DNA of 64,000 nt from Collybia mongolica (taxonomy: Eukaryota > Basidiomycota > Agaricomycetes > Agaricales > Clitocybaceae): contig JAAXNY010000008.1 of the NCBI GenBank assembly GCA_013420905.1, positions 3,348,001-3,412,000 of the forward strand, given 5' to 3'. The translations under genes and the position numbers were made by a program. The notes beneath the pieces are model-generated. The model was not told the origin of the DNA. It saw nothing but the letters and a program-made list of their open reading frames with translations, and searched no databases. This document shows, piece by piece, positions 32,910 to 44,701 of this stretch. Positions within the stretch are counted from its first letter, which is position 1; the number at the start of each line of letters is the position of its first letter.

Positions 32910-33469
32910 TCAGATATTCAACAGGGTATATTGCTTCAGCTCCATCAATTCCTTCATATGCAATACAATCTGCATTGTGGTACATCTTGCCATCTCCAGG
33001 AAACATATCCAGTACTTTTTATTGAGAGAGTCAACATCACCATTTCTGGCAGAAAGAATAGCTCTCTCAGGGTAAAATATATCAGGTTTTAGAACAGGGT
33101 TTCCAATGTCAGGATATAATGTGTCAGTTAGAGACTCCACAGTATTCTCAGCATCATAAAAGTGGCCAGGTAAGGTGGCATTTCCATTGCCATCTGTAAG
33201 CTTCCCATGGCCAATTTCAATTTGCCATTTGGAAAATCTCATTTTATCATTAGTAACACCATATAAGTACAGATTTTTCTTTAGTTTGAGTATTTGAAGT
33301 TCATCCCCACAGTGGGGAGTGCATAAGACAGGCACCCACAGTCTGCACCATCAAATACTATAATTAGCCCACCAAAGGCTCTATCATCTCCTCTAATATT
33401 TTGGAATAGCCAGTTGACTGCATCAAAGGCAACAATGCTGTCCAATATTGTGTAGTCAATTCCTATCAC
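32910..33469 (-). pseudogene. Helitron helicase fragment in unit 5
   Basis: Two overlapping frames correspond to residues just after Walker B and onwards in the helicase at 34445-36823 (FDAVNWLFQNIRGDDRAFG, then DELQILKLKKNLYLYGV and GHGKLTDGNGNATLP). The stretch that should contain GGDYQQILPVVPKGS is shortened. Walker A is absent. Same defects as units 2 and 3. Confidence 0.85.
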
Positions 33470-34255
33470 ATTTGCAAATTATTATGTGAAAAGTTAGTTG
33501 TTTTTGCTCTAATTTGATAGGGATCAGCTCTATTCAAAATCCTTGGAATCAATGTTTCTTCTACCTATAATATTTCTCTCAACCATGTATTACTATTTCC
33601 CTTAATCATTTGCACTGGATTCCTATTGTTGCAAAAATGGGGTTAGACAGAGAGTAATTTTTTCAAAATAGAATGTATCAGATTTTAAAACAGGCTTTGT
33701 AGTGTTAGAACATTTTATGTTAATTTATGGATTAACAACCAAATTGCTCAGATAAACCTATCTCCATTTTTATCTGCATGCCTTCCATGTTCTACTTGGA
33801 TTTGTAATTTTATGGGTAGTGGCACCATTTAAATACTTTTTTTTTTCCAGTTTGAGCATCTGAAATTTATGAGGCAGCTTAAGGTTAATAGGTATTGTTT
33901 GTTAATTGTTGACTTAGTCCGCTTTGGAAGTCATGTGATGTGGTGTTGCAGATCAGGTGATTAGTATGTGTCTTAGCATGTTACCTGGATAGATTTTTTT
34001 TAAATATATAATGTATTAGTTTTTAAAGCAAGATATGTAATGTTAGAATTTATTGTGGTAATTAAGGGTGACTTAAGCAGGTGACTTGAGCAGGTGACAT
34101 GGCATGTGACTTCAACAATTTTCCTGCTTTGTCATCCTTAGTCAGCACTCTACTTAAAAGACAACTTTTTTGCTGCTTTGTCAGACTTAGTCAGCGCTTA
34201 GTCAGGATTAGTCACAATCAAATTCACACACTAACTGTATTTTATAATAGAGAGA
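33470..34255 (-). other. Helitron unit 5, 5' non-coding part
   Basis: Matches 43972-44701 and 41894-42678 closely. Holds GAGCAGGTGACTT-type repeats and the conserved subterminal block GTCAGACTTAGTCAGCGC. No gene. Confidence 0.7.
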
Positions 34256-34444
34256 CAAGCTTACGGCCTGTGGCTACGCCACGGCACTGCTACGCTCACC
34301 CATGGCTCCACCACATAACCTTCAGCTTGCTGGGGGCTCTGCCCCCAGACCCCCTCTTGATCCCAACACTTTATTATATGCTTAATCTCAATATTTTAGG
34401 TATAAGCTTTTTCCCTTATAGAAATCATAATCTATATAATATTT

Positions 34445-36823
34445 CTAATCTAAAAGCACCTCTTGGTAAACTACATTTTTGGTATACCTATTATTGTCTG
34501 CAGTATCTGGTATAATAGCTTTGATTCTATATACTGATGTTGCACGTGAAATTGCAACATAAAACTGTCCATGTGTAAATACAGGAGACCTAAAGTCAAG
34601 TCCAACTTGGTGCAGTGATTGCCCTTGGGATTTGTTTATTGTCATAGAAAATCCCAGCCGTAAAGGTAGTTGCAACCTTGTCAATTTAAAAGGTATTAGG
34701 CTGTTAGATGGTATCATTCGGATTCTTGGGATAAATTCTTTATGCCCATCATTTTGCCCCCCAATCAACCGTACTTCTACAACACGGTTGCTCATCTGTG
34801 TTATTATTCCCCTTGACCCATTGCAAACACCATCAACTGGGTTTAAGTTGCGCAATATCATAACAGGGCACCCCACCTTTAAAATTAGCTTAGATAGAGG
34901 TAGCCCTGATACATTGATAGAGTTCAGATATTCAACAGGATACATTGCTTCAGCCCCATCAATTCCTTCATGCACAATAGAATCAGCACTGTGGTACACC
35001 TTGCCATCTCCAGGAAACATATCCAGTACTTTTTTATTGAGAGAGTCAACATCATCATTTCTGGCAGAAAGAATAGCTCTCTCAGAATAAAATGTATCAG
35101 GTTTTAGGACAGGGTTTCCAATATCAGGATATATTGTGTCAATTAGAGACTCCACAGTATTCTCAGCACAGCAGAAGTTGTCAGGTAAGGTGACATTTCC
35201 ATTGTCATCTGTAAGCTTCCCATGGCCAACTTCAACTTGCCATTTGGCAAAATTGGTTTCATTCTCAGTAACACCATTTAAGCGCATATTTTTGTTCAGC
35301 TTGAGTATCTGAAGCTCACTCCACAATGGAGAGCGCATGAGACAGGCACCCACAGTCTGTGCACGTGAACCCTTAGGAACAACAGGTAGGATTTGTTGAT
35401 AGTCACCACCAAATACCACAGTTAATCCCCCAAAGGTTCTATTATTTCCCCTAATATCCTGGCATAGCCGGTTAACTGCATCAAAGACATGGCAATGCTG
35501 CATAAGAGCCTCATCCCATAGTATGAGGTCAGTTTGTTGCAAAAGCTCAGCTTCTGGAGTCCCTTTACTAATTCCACATGTAGCTGATTCATGGACCTCC
35601 AGAGGAATTTTAAAGCGGAAGTGAGCAGTCCTTCCTCCTGCTAGTAATAGTGCTGCAATTCCAGATGAAGCCACACATAAGACAATCTTTCTCTGGCCTC
35701 TGAAATAGCAACACAGGGTGTTATAGACAAATGTTTTGCCACAACCTCCAGAGCCATTGAGAAAGAATGATTGTCCAGACTTGGTTTCCACAGCTTCCTT
35801 GACTGCATTGAATGCAGCTTTCTGTTCATCATTCAGCTGTTCTGACCGTTCTAAATACTCTGCAAACTGTTCTGCATCATCATAATTCTGTTGCTCTTGA
35901 ATAAGAGTATTTCCCAGCTGGATAGCCCAATCCATCTGAGATGTTGGCATTCCAATAATTGAAGTCAATGATTTGTTACTTCGTGCCAGTATCTGCTCAA
36001 TCAGGTATAAACCATAGTCATAGACTTGCTCTTCTGTTGGATTTGCTACACCTCCCTTTGTTCTTAGCCAGTGAGCAAGGTCATCACAAATATTCTCACG
36101 GAACTGGTTCCATAAGGCTATTGGATCAGAAGGCTGACATTCAGCCAGAATCATTGCAAATAGTGAACGGAGTTGTCTGCCTGTTTGCATAAGTGATGCC
36201 TCAGTCAAGGCTTGAATCCACTCCTGATCATCATCTAATAGTCCCCTTGCATGGCATGCCTCACGAAAAGAGGGATATAATCTGTCTTCAAAAGTGGCCA
36301 AATCTTCATAAGATTCTGGGCCTTTAACTGCAGTCAAAAGTAGGCGCAGATAGAAACGTTCCCCAGAAGCAGGATGAGCATAGTACATTCTGCCAATAGC
36401 AAAGCCCCGCTCTCTGAGTTTCCATTTTTTTGTTTTGTCTACCCAAACAAATTTTTTAGGAAAGTCCTGATATAAGAGATCCTTGGCTTCATCAGGAAAC
36501 TTGATATTAGCCTTAAAGAACCCTGTTAGTGTAGTATCTTGTGTGGCTGCTCTTTCCACAACTTGTTGCATAGGAACAGTACTATCAGCATCCCAAGTCA
36601 CATTGTGTTGATCCTTTAGATGAACCTGAAGCCTTGTAACAGGAGGATGCTCTTGGTGCATATGATATTGGAATATCCGCCAAATACCCTCACAGGGGGA
36701 TATGTAACGTGCATCCAGATACAATTTAACTTCATCATTTTTGTTTCTGAACTCTGCAGTTGTGCGATCATGCCCTTTGTACACATATTTATATATATTT
36801 GATAGACTTGATTGATATGACAC
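34445..36823 (-). CDS. Helitron Pif1-type helicase (C-terminal part of Rep-Hel)
   Basis: 792 codons as an open frame. The first about 20 residues are in the wrong frame upstream of the shift; true helicase sequence starts at NIYKYVYKGHDR, which belongs to the end of the Rep catalytic region. Walker A is FLNGSGGCGKTF (about residues 355-366) and Walker B LILWDEALM (about 438). GGDYQQILPVV, the Q- and K-containing SMTINKSQGQSL motif and YVAISRAT complete the SF1B Pif1 set. It would unwind DNA during rolling-circle transposition. The helicase half itself is intact. Confidence 0.92.
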   Translation of the reverse strand: MSYQSSLSNIYKYVYKGHDRTTAEFRNKNDEVKLYLDARYISPCEGIWRIFQYHMHQEHPPVTRLQVHLKDQHNVTWDADSTVPMQQVVERAATQDTTLTGFFKANIKFPDEAKDLLYQDFPKKFVWVDKTKKWKLRERGFAIGRMYYAHPASGERFYLRLLLTAVKGPESYEDLATFEDRLYPSFREACHARGLLDDDQEWIQALTEASLMQTGRQLRSLFAMILAECQPSDPIALWNQFRENICDDLAHWLRTKGGVANPTEEQVYDYGLYLIEQILARSNKSLTSIIGMPTSQMDWAIQLGNTLIQEQQNYDDAEQFAEYLERSEQLNDEQKAAFNAVKEAVETKSGQSFFLNGSGGCGKTFVYNTLCCYFRGQRKIVLCVASSGIAALLLAGGRTAHFRFKIPLEVHESATCGISKGTPEAELLQQTDLILWDEALMQHCHVFDAVNRLCQDIRGNNRTFGGLTVVFGGDYQQILPVVPKGSRAQTVGACLMRSPLWSELQILKLNKNMRLNGVTENETNFAKWQVEVGHGKLTDDNGNVTLPDNFCCAENTVESLIDTIYPDIGNPVLKPDTFYSERAILSARNDDVDSLNKKVLDMFPGDGKVYHSADSIVHEGIDGAEAMYPVEYLNSINVSGLPLSKLILKVGCPVMILRNLNPVDGVCNGSRGIITQMSNRVVEVRLIGGQNDGHKEFIPRIRMIPSNSLIPFKLTRLQLPLRLGFSMTINKSQGQSLHQVGLDFRSPVFTHGQFYVAISRATSVYRIKAIIPDTADNNRYTKNVVYQEVLLD

Positions 36824-37118
36824 ATTCCAAATTTATGTGGCACTGGTACTTCCACAATAAATAAGGATTATAGGGAACTACCCATTGATTGTCCAAATCA
36901 TAGTTGCCTACTTTGTATGGCTGAGCCAGTGGACACCTTCGATAACTGGCATATGCATTTTCAGACAATGTAGTCATATGTTTAATAGGTTTTGGATAAT
37001 ATCTGATGCACTTCTTGTCTTCCATGCAGGGAGAGTCTTTGTTCAGGTTACCACATGGGCCATGGACCATAACTCTCTTGACCAATTCAAATAACTCAGG
37101 TTGTTCATTTGGATCAGG
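36789..37118 (-). pseudogene. Rep-Hel middle segment between solo LTR and frameshift
   Basis: Reads VMVHGPCGNLNKDSPCMEDK, CIRYYPKPI and NQWVVPYNPYLLWKYQCHIN, then SIKSIKYI before a stop. This is the conserved Helitron Rep segment that contains the tyrosine region (IKYIYKYVYKG). The next frame picks up at YKYVYKGHDR, so a small indel in the AT run at about 36790-36800 breaks the protein exactly at the catalytic tyrosines. Confidence 0.85.
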
Positions 37119-37624
37119 TGTAAGGGGAACTCCATTTCCGCCTTACTTCGCCGATCTAGCCTTACTTCGCCGAATCTCACTCCGCCGACTTCTACTTTGC
37201 CGATTCGCGACTCAGTCATCCCGCCAACTTACGATACAATTTCTCTGCTTACTTCGCGCTCACTCAATTACATTCACTACATCGCACATTCATTACCTAC
37301 GCCCACACGCACCCCCACTCTCTACTTTGCGCGCAGTTCGCCGCCGGACTTCGCACTTGTTTGGACTATCAAGGGCACGGTCACGTGACCTTCGCTAGCC
37401 CAATGCGTGTCGTCGTACCGCACCGGGAATGTGTATTTAATGTAGTACTAGGTATATAGCACACCCCCCCTGATGGAGGCTCCTCAGAGAATTCTCTTAG
37501 GATCCCCTCCACCAGGTGAGTAGTACATATGTCGTACAAGTGAATACATCAACTTAGGATCCCCTCCACCAGCGTCGGCCCGCTCTACTAAGTTTGCGCG
37601 CACTCCGCCGGAGTTGCCCTTACA
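37119..37624 (+). repeat. Solo gypsy LTR (506 bp) in Helitron Rep-Hel
   Basis: Same family as the LTR at 2727-3175, opposite orientation. Perfect 5-bp duplication TCAGG (37114-37118, 37625-37629). A solo LTR is the product of recombination between the two LTRs of a former full element. Confidence 0.96.
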
Positions 37625-39882
37625 TCAGGGAACTCAGCAGAGATCAGACTATCAACATCTTCAGGAGTTCTAAGTTTTGATTCTGGAGCCAAGAAGATAA
37701 TCATATGCATATGAGGCAAACCACGTTTCTGAAATTCAATAGTATAAACTCTTGCAACAGAGACACCCAAAACCCCTCGCTGGACAATATCTTTCAGAAG
37801 CTCTTTCATTTTAAGTTTGAAGACTCTGGAGATTAGATCAGGTCTGTCAGATGCCTTTTGCCCAGGTAAGAGTTCTCTTTTGATCTCAGGCCAGTTAGGA
37901 TCAGCAGTAGCTGTTAAGAACAGATCAGCACCTTTGAAATGCCGGTTCAGAGCAAGTGCATCCTGGCAGCATTGGGTCATAAAGCGTGTTCCTGCTGTAA
38001 AGGATGAAGGCAAAATAGTGCGCTTTCCCAAGTCATCACCATCAATTTCAGGGTTGTGATGTATAGCATCTGCTAAGCCTTTATATAAATCAGAACGCAG
38101 CTTTGACTGGTTTCCTGCAATATACTGAAGACGGTGCTGCTCAGTTGTAGCCCATGAGTCCACAACATATTCCTGGAAAAGTTTTCCAGCATGAAATATG
38201 TGATCTGTTTCTCCTTGGCGGGGGTGCAGGCGATAGCCAAAGTACTCTGCCTGAGTAACATGTTTATGCCTTCTTCTGACAGCTCTTACTTGTCCACCTT
38301 CTGCATCTGAGTTATCAGATGACCCAGATTCATTATTATTCTGAGTGTTATGCTCTATATTTGGATGCCACTGCAACTGTCCAGTTGGAAACAGCAATAC
38401 AAAATGGAGTGATGGATACAAAGGATGCAGTTCATTGATGCGCTTTAAGCCACCACGTTGTGAATGAAGTATAATATCCCAATAATCAGTTTGGATATCT
38501 CCATCTCCAGGTAAAATGACAGCAATTTCATCAACAGAAGCAGATGGAAGGTTATATCGTCTACGATCAGTTTCTTTTTCATAACGTAGAGCAACACAGC
38601 AATCCTGCTCTGGAGGTAAATGCTTAATCAGTTCATATGCCTGTTTATAGGCTTGTACACCTTGATGCTTTCTATATAGCACATCTTGTAAAATCTGCAT
38701 GATATTCCTGCTTAATTGTCTGTTGGTGTTCATTCTTTGATTCAAGGCTTGCTCAGGATCATAGATATATATCTGAGCATAGGTGGGCAGCTTTCCTGGT
38801 GGAGGCAGCAATGATCCAGTAATGTGATGCAATGCTCCTTGTATTTTATAAACCCAAGGGGCCTGTCCATTGTTAAGATTGTTCATAACATTCAACCTTT
38901 TTCCAGCATCTTGGCCAACAGAAGTCATTGCCAATGCAGAGTTGTATTTTCTTATATCATCCAAGAACTTTCTATGATGAATACTGCCATGAGTATATAG
39001 TTCCTTTACCTCAGGAGGCAGTTGATGTAGCAATGGTAGTTTGATCTTTCCCCTGAAACAACATGTGCCAAATTTTGGATTGTTAAGTGTTGACTTTGTT
39101 AATTTTTCAGACTCCCAATGTTTGGCTTGACAAAAAGGACATAGAACATTCATAGCCCCTAAATCATAAATTTGAATATTATTCTTATCAAATGGCTGCC
39201 TGGCTAGTGGAAGAGGTGCTGGAAGAGGTGGCTGTGCTGGAGGAAGCTGCAGTGGAGGAGGCATCTCAGGTAGTTGTGGCTGCAGTTCAGGCTGTGGATA
39301 TAGAGGTGGATCAGGTACTGGTGGGAGACCTTGATTGGCCAGATTAAAAATACCAACTAAAGGTTGTTGGACTTGTTCTATTGGAGCAGGAGCTAAAGCA
39401 ACATGCTGTCTCCTTTGTCTATAAGGAGCAACTGGAGGCAAATTTGCAGCAGCAGCTCTTAATTCAGCAGCAGTCATGGGAATAGGCACAGCTGGAATAG
39501 GCCCTCTATTATATACAGCAGGAGCATTTGGAATTGCAGCCAATTGATTGCGTATTTGGCTGACTGACATTATAGGAGCAGCAGCAGCATGTGGTACAAC
39601 ATGCCCTGGTGCAGGGTAAACAGGCATAGGTATAGGAGCAGGCATAGGAGCAGGCACAGGAGCAGGCACAGGAGCAGGCACAGGAGCAGGTACAGGAGCA
39701 GGCATAGGAACAGCAGGCATAGCAGGTACAGATACAGGAGCATTATCATTGGTAATTTGTGCAGCAGCAGCTCTTATCTCAGCAAGAGTCATTGGTGCAG
39801 AAGCAGGTACAGCAGCATGGCCTCTAAGAGGCACCAAGGGAGGTAAAGCAGCTAACTGCTGCCTTATCTGGCTTACTGACAT
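37625..39882 (-). CDS. Helitron Rep (HUH) N-terminal part with proline/alanine-rich leader
   Basis: Opens with MSVSQIRQQLAALPP. That segment is duplicated about 100 residues later (MSVSQIRNQLAAIP), and each copy is followed by an M(T)xAE(I/L)RAAAA block. A (PVPA)n tract lies between them. A Cys-rich CPFCQAKHW...CC zinc-finger-like unit precedes the Helitron-like N domain. Rep motif 1 is FLTATADPNWPEI (about residue 655) and the HUH motif is in GLPHMHMII (about 725). The frame stays open upstream of the first Met to about 40087, so a 5' exon is possible. It stops only where the solo LTR begins. Confidence 0.88.
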
Positions 39883-40669
39883 TACAGAAGCTGGAGCAGG
39901 CCCATGTACAGGAACAACATTTACAGGATTGGCAGCTGGTAGGATCAGTGGAGCAGGATCAGGCTGGTGGTGGTGGTGTGGTGTTCTACGACGTGGAGGA
40001 CTACCTATCTGTTGATTTGCATCACGGTTTGCCTGACGCCTGGCACTTCTTGGAGAAATGTTGAAATTAGACCTGGATGAAGAACCTTACCATAATTGCA
40101 TGTATATATATTCTAATGTGACTCACATCAAATCACAGATCTATTCTATCTGATGTGAGATATTGAGTATTGTATAAAACATATAGAAAAGAGTAGACAC
40201 ACACCAAAATAATATAAATCCTGTTCCAGTATCAAGAAAAGCTGTTTAAACAGAAGTATCCACCTGATAGTGTATTAAGTCCCTTTTTATAGTAGAATCA
40301 GTGGAAGACACACTTGATATGCTGTCAGATAAGTGGAAAGAGTATGTAGATGGTAGACAGATGGTGGATAGATGGCAAGATGATAAGAGCCAACCACCAT
40401 CAGTCCGCTTTGTAGGTCATGTGATTATTAGTCATGGGGAGTCATGTGTTGTAGAGCCAGTGATTTGAGCAGGTGATGTGAGCTGGTTTGAGCAGGTGAC
40501 TTTGCATGTGACTTAAGCAGGTGACTTCCCAACTTTTGCTGCTTTGTCATCCTTAGTCAGTGCTCTACTTAAAAGACAACTTTTCTTTGCTTTGTCAGAC
40601 TTAGTCAGCGCTTAGTCAGGATTAGTCACAATCAAATTCACACGGCCGTAGTACTTTAATATAGACAGA
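39883..40669 (-). other. Helitron unit 4 5' non-coding region
   Basis: Contains an open extension of Rep without ATG (to about 40087) and then AT-rich sequence. Beyond that are GTGACTTGAGCAGG-type repeats and the conserved 5' subterminal block. Confidence 0.6.
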
Positions 40670-42678
40670 CAAGCTTATGGCCCGTGGCTACGCCACGGCA
40701 CTGCTACACTCACCCATGGCTCTACCACGTAACCTTCAGCTTGCTGGGGGCTCTGCCCCCAGACTCCCATCTTAGTCTCAATACTTTATTCTATGTTCAA
40801 TTTCAATATTTTGGATGTAGGCTTTTTTCCCTATTCAAATCATAATCCATATAATACTTCTACTCCAAAGGAACATCTTTACTGTTAAAGTGACCCTATT
40901 GTCTACAGTATTTGGTATCATAGCTTTGATTCCATGTACCAATATTACCTGTGAAATCACAATATAAAACTGCCCATGTATAACTACAGGAGATCTAAAG
41001 TCAAGTCCAACTTGGTGTAATCAGTGCCCTTGATATTGGTTAATTGTCATACAGAATCCCAGCTATAAAAGCAGTTGTGACCATGCCAATTTAAAAGCTA
41101 TCAGGCTATTAGATGGCATCATTTGGAATCTTGAGATAATTTCTTTATGCCTATCATTTTGCCTCCCAATTAACTATACTTCTACAATATGGTTGCTTGT
41201 CCATGTTATTATTTCCCTTGACCCATTGTAAAGACTATCAACTGTGTTCAAATTGTGCAATATCATTACATGGCACCCCACTTTTTAAGTTAGCTTACAT
41301 AGATAGAGGTAGCCCTGATACATTGATAACATTCAGATATTCAACAGGGTATATTGCTTCAGCTCCATCAATTCCTTCATATGCAATACAATCTGCACTG
41401 TGGTACATCTTGCCATCTCCAGGAAACATATCCAGTACTTTTTTATTGAGAGAGTCAACATCACCATTTCTGGCAGAAAGAATAGCTCTCTCAGGGTAAA
41501 ATGTATCAGGTTTTAGAACGGGGTTTCCAATGTCAGGATATAATGTGTCAGTTAGAGACTCCACAGTATTCTCAGCATCATAAAAGTGGCTAGGTAAGGT
41601 GACATTTCCATTGCCATCTGTAAGCTTCCCATGGCCAATTTCAATTTGCCATTTGGAAAGTCTCATTTTATCATTAGTAACACCATATAAGTACAGATTT
41701 TTCTTTAGTTTGAGTATTTGAAGTTCATCCCCACAGTGGGGAGTGCATAAGACAGGCACCCACAGTCTGCACCATCAAATACTATAATTAGCCTACCAAA
41801 GGCTCTATCATCTTCTCTAATATTTTGGAATAGCCAGTTGACTGCATCAAAGGCAACAATGCTGTCCAATATTGTGTAGTCAATTCCTATCACATTTGCA
41901 AATTATTATGTGAAAAGTTAGTTGTTATTGCTCTAATTTGATAGGGATCAGCTCTATTCAAAATCCTTGGAATCAATGTTTCTTCTACCTATAATATTTC
42001 TCTCAACCATGTATTACTATTTCCCTTACTCATTTGCACTGGATTCCTATTGTTCTAAAGATAGGGTTAGACAGAGTAATTTTTTCAAAATAGAATGTAT
42101 CAGATTTTAAAGCAGGCTTTGTAGTGTTAGAACATTTTATGTTAATTTATGGATTAACAACCAAATTGCTCAGATAAACCCATTTCCATTTTTATCTGCA
42201 TGCTTTCCATGTTCTACTTTGATTTGTAATTTTATGGGTAGTGGCACCATTTAAATACTTTTTTTTTTCCAGTTTGAGCATCTGAAATTTATGAGGCAGC
42301 TTAAGGTTAATAGGTATTGTTTGTTATTTGTTGACTTAGTCCGCTTTGGAAGTCATGTGATGTGGTGTTGCAGATCAGGTGATTAGTATGTGTCTTAGCA
42401 TGTTACCTGGATAGATTTTTTTTTAAATATATAATGTATTAGTTTTTAAAGCAAGATATGTAATGTTAGAATTTATTGTGGTAATTAAGGGTGACTTAAG
42501 CAGGTGACTTGAGCAGGTGACATGGCATGTGACTTCAACAATTTTCCTGCTTTGTCATCCTTAGTCAGCACTCTACTTAAAAGACAACTTTTTTGCTGCT
42601 TTGTCAGACTTAGTCAGCGCTTAGTCAGGATTAGTCACAATCAAATTCACATGGCCGTAGTACTTTAATATAGACAGA
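40670..42678 (-). mobile_element. Non-autonomous Helitron unit 3
   Basis: 5' end TCTGTCTATATTAAAG at 42678. The 3' end has the hairpin CCGTGGCGTAGCCACGG (40682-40698) directly against unit 4. It lacks Rep and Walker A. Confidence 0.82.
41295..41893 (-). pseudogene. Helitron helicase fragment in unit 3
   Basis: Same two-frame relic as in units 2 and 5, but the longest: it reads on through NKKVLDMFPGDGKMYHSAD and EAIYPVEYLNVINVSGLPLS. The internal loss after IIVFDG is shared, so these units descend from one already broken copy. Confidence 0.85.
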
Positions 42679-44701
42679 CAAGCTTACGGCCCGTGGCTAT
42701 GCCACGGCACTGCTACGCTCACCCATGGCTCCACCACAGAACCGCTACGCTCACCCAAGGCTCCACCACAGAACCGCTACACTCACCCATGGCTCCACCA
42801 CAGAACCTTCAGCTTGCTGGGGGCTCTGCCCCCAGACCCCCTCTTGATCCCAACACTTTATTATATGCTCAATCTCAATATTTTAGGTGTAAGCTTTTTC
42901 CCTTATAGAAATCATAATCTATATAATATTTCTAATATAAAAGCACCTCTTGGTAAACTACATTTTTGGTATACCTATTTTTGTCTGCAGTATCTGGTAT
43001 GATAGCTTTGATTCAATGTACTGATGTTGCACATGAAATTGCAACATAAAACTGTCCATGTGTAAATACAGGAGATCTAAAGTCAAGTCCAACTTGGTGT
43101 AATCAGTGCCCTTGACATTTGTTGATTGTCATACAAAATCCCAGCTATAAAAGCAGTTGTGACCATGCCAATTTAAAAGCTATCAGGCTATTAGATGGCA
43201 TCATTTGGAATCTTGAGATAATTTCTTTATGCCTATCATTTTGCCTCCCAATTAATTGTACTTCTACAATATAGTTGCTTGTCTATGTTATTATTTTCCT
43301 TGACCCATTGCAAAAGACTATCAACTGGGTTCAAATTGTGCAATATCATTACATGGCACCCCACTTTTTAAGTTGGCTTAGATAGAGGTAGCCCTGATAC
43401 ATTGATAACATTCAGATATTCAACAGGGTATATTGCTTCAGCTCCATCAATTCCTTCATATGCAATACAATCTGCATTGTGGTACATCTTGCCATCTCCA
43501 GGAAACATATCCAGTACTTTTTATTGAGAGAGTCAACATCACCATTTCTGGCAGAAAGAATAGCTCTCGCAGGGTAAAATGTATCAGGTTTTAGAACAGG
43601 GTTTCCAATGTCAGGATATAATGTGTCAGTTAGAGACTCCACAGTATTCTCAGCATCATAAAAGTGGCAAGGTAAGGTGGCATTTCCATTGCCATCTGTA
43701 AGCTTCCCATGGCCAATTTCAATTTGCCATTTGGAAAATCTCATTTTATCATTAGTAACACCATATAAGTACAGATTTTTCTTTAGTTTGAGTATTTGAA
43801 GTTCATCCCCACAGTGGGGAGTGCATAAGACAGGCACCCACAGTCTGCACCATCAAATACTATAATTAGCCTACCAAAGGCTCTATCATCTCCTCTAATA
43901 TTTTGGAATAGCCAGTTGACTGCATCAAAGGCAACAATGCTGTCCAATATTGTGTAGTCAATTCCTGTCACATTTGCAAATTGTTATGTGAAAAGTTAGT
44001 TGTTTTTGCTCTAATTTGATAGGGATCAGCTCTATTCAAAATCCTTGGAATCAATGTTTCTTCTACCTATAATATTTCTCTCAACCATGTATTACTATTT
44101 CCCTTAATCATTTGCACTGGATTCCTATTGTTCCAAAAATGGGGTTAGACAGAGAGTAATTTTTTCAAAATAGAATGTATCAGATTTTAAAACAGGCTTT
44201 GTAGTGTTAGAACATTTTATGTTAATTTATGGATTAACAACCAAATTGCTCAGATAAACCTATCTCCATTTTTATCTGCATGCCTTCCATGTTCTACTTG
44301 GATTTGTAATTTTATGGGTAGTGGCACCATTTAAATACTTTTTTTTTTCCAGTTTGAGCATCTGAAATTTATGAGGCAGCTTAAGGTTAATAGGTATTAT
44401 TTGTTATTTGTTGATTTTTAGTCCGCTTTGGAGGTCATGTGATGTGATGGTCATGTTATGTTTTGAGGCAGGTGACTTGAGCTGGCTTGAGCAGGTGACT
44501 TGAACCAGTTTCAACAGGTGACATGAGCAGGTGATCTGAGGTGACATAGCATGTGACTCAAACACCTTTTCCTGCTTTGTCAGTCTTAGTCAGCACTCTA
44601 CTTAAAAGACAACTTTTCGTCGCTTTGTCAGACTTAGTCAGCGCTTAGTCAGGATTAGTCACAATCAATTCACACGGCCGTAGTACTTTAATATAGACAG
44701 A
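42679..44701 (-). mobile_element. Non-autonomous Helitron unit 2
   Basis: 5' end TCTGTCTATATTAAAG at 44701; 3' end hairpin at 42691-42707. Next to the hairpin there are three tandem copies of a unit of about 36 bp (CGCTACGCTCACCCATGGCT, 42713-42808) where the other units have one. Confidence 0.82.
43412..43971 (-). pseudogene. Helitron helicase fragment in unit 2
   Basis: Almost identical to 32910-33469, including the single-base loss in NKKYWICFLEM, where unit 3 keeps NKKVLDMFPGD. Units 2 and 5 therefore share a more recent ancestor than either does with unit 3. Confidence 0.85.

Larger units (their letters stand above)
19209..34255 (-). mobile_element. Helitron-derived unit 5, split by nested insertions
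   Basis: The 5' end TCTCTCTATTATA is at 34255. The 3' end at 19209 has the hairpin CCGTGGCATAGCCACGG (19221-19237) and the GGGGTCTGGGGGCAGAG block. Without insertions (LINE 20191-32755, solo LTR 19518-19993) it is about 2 kb and very similar to units 2 and 3. It encodes only broken helicase C-terminal pieces. Confidence 0.8.
34256..40669 (-). mobile_element. Near-autonomous Helitron (unit 4) with Rep-helicase
   Basis: The minus-strand 5' end TCTGTCTATATTAAAG starts at 40669. The 3' end has GGGGTCTGGGGGCAGAGCCC and the hairpin CCGTGGCGTAGCCACAGG (34267-34284) followed by CCGTAAGCTTG, and abuts unit 5. It encodes the HUH Rep and a Pif1-family helicase. It is interrupted by a solo gypsy LTR (37119-37624). 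Confidence 0.9.

Noticed and set aside
39589..39846. Plus-strand ORF rich in RHRSRHRSRHR
   Set aside because: Antisense reading of the proline/alanine repeat in the Helitron Rep leader.
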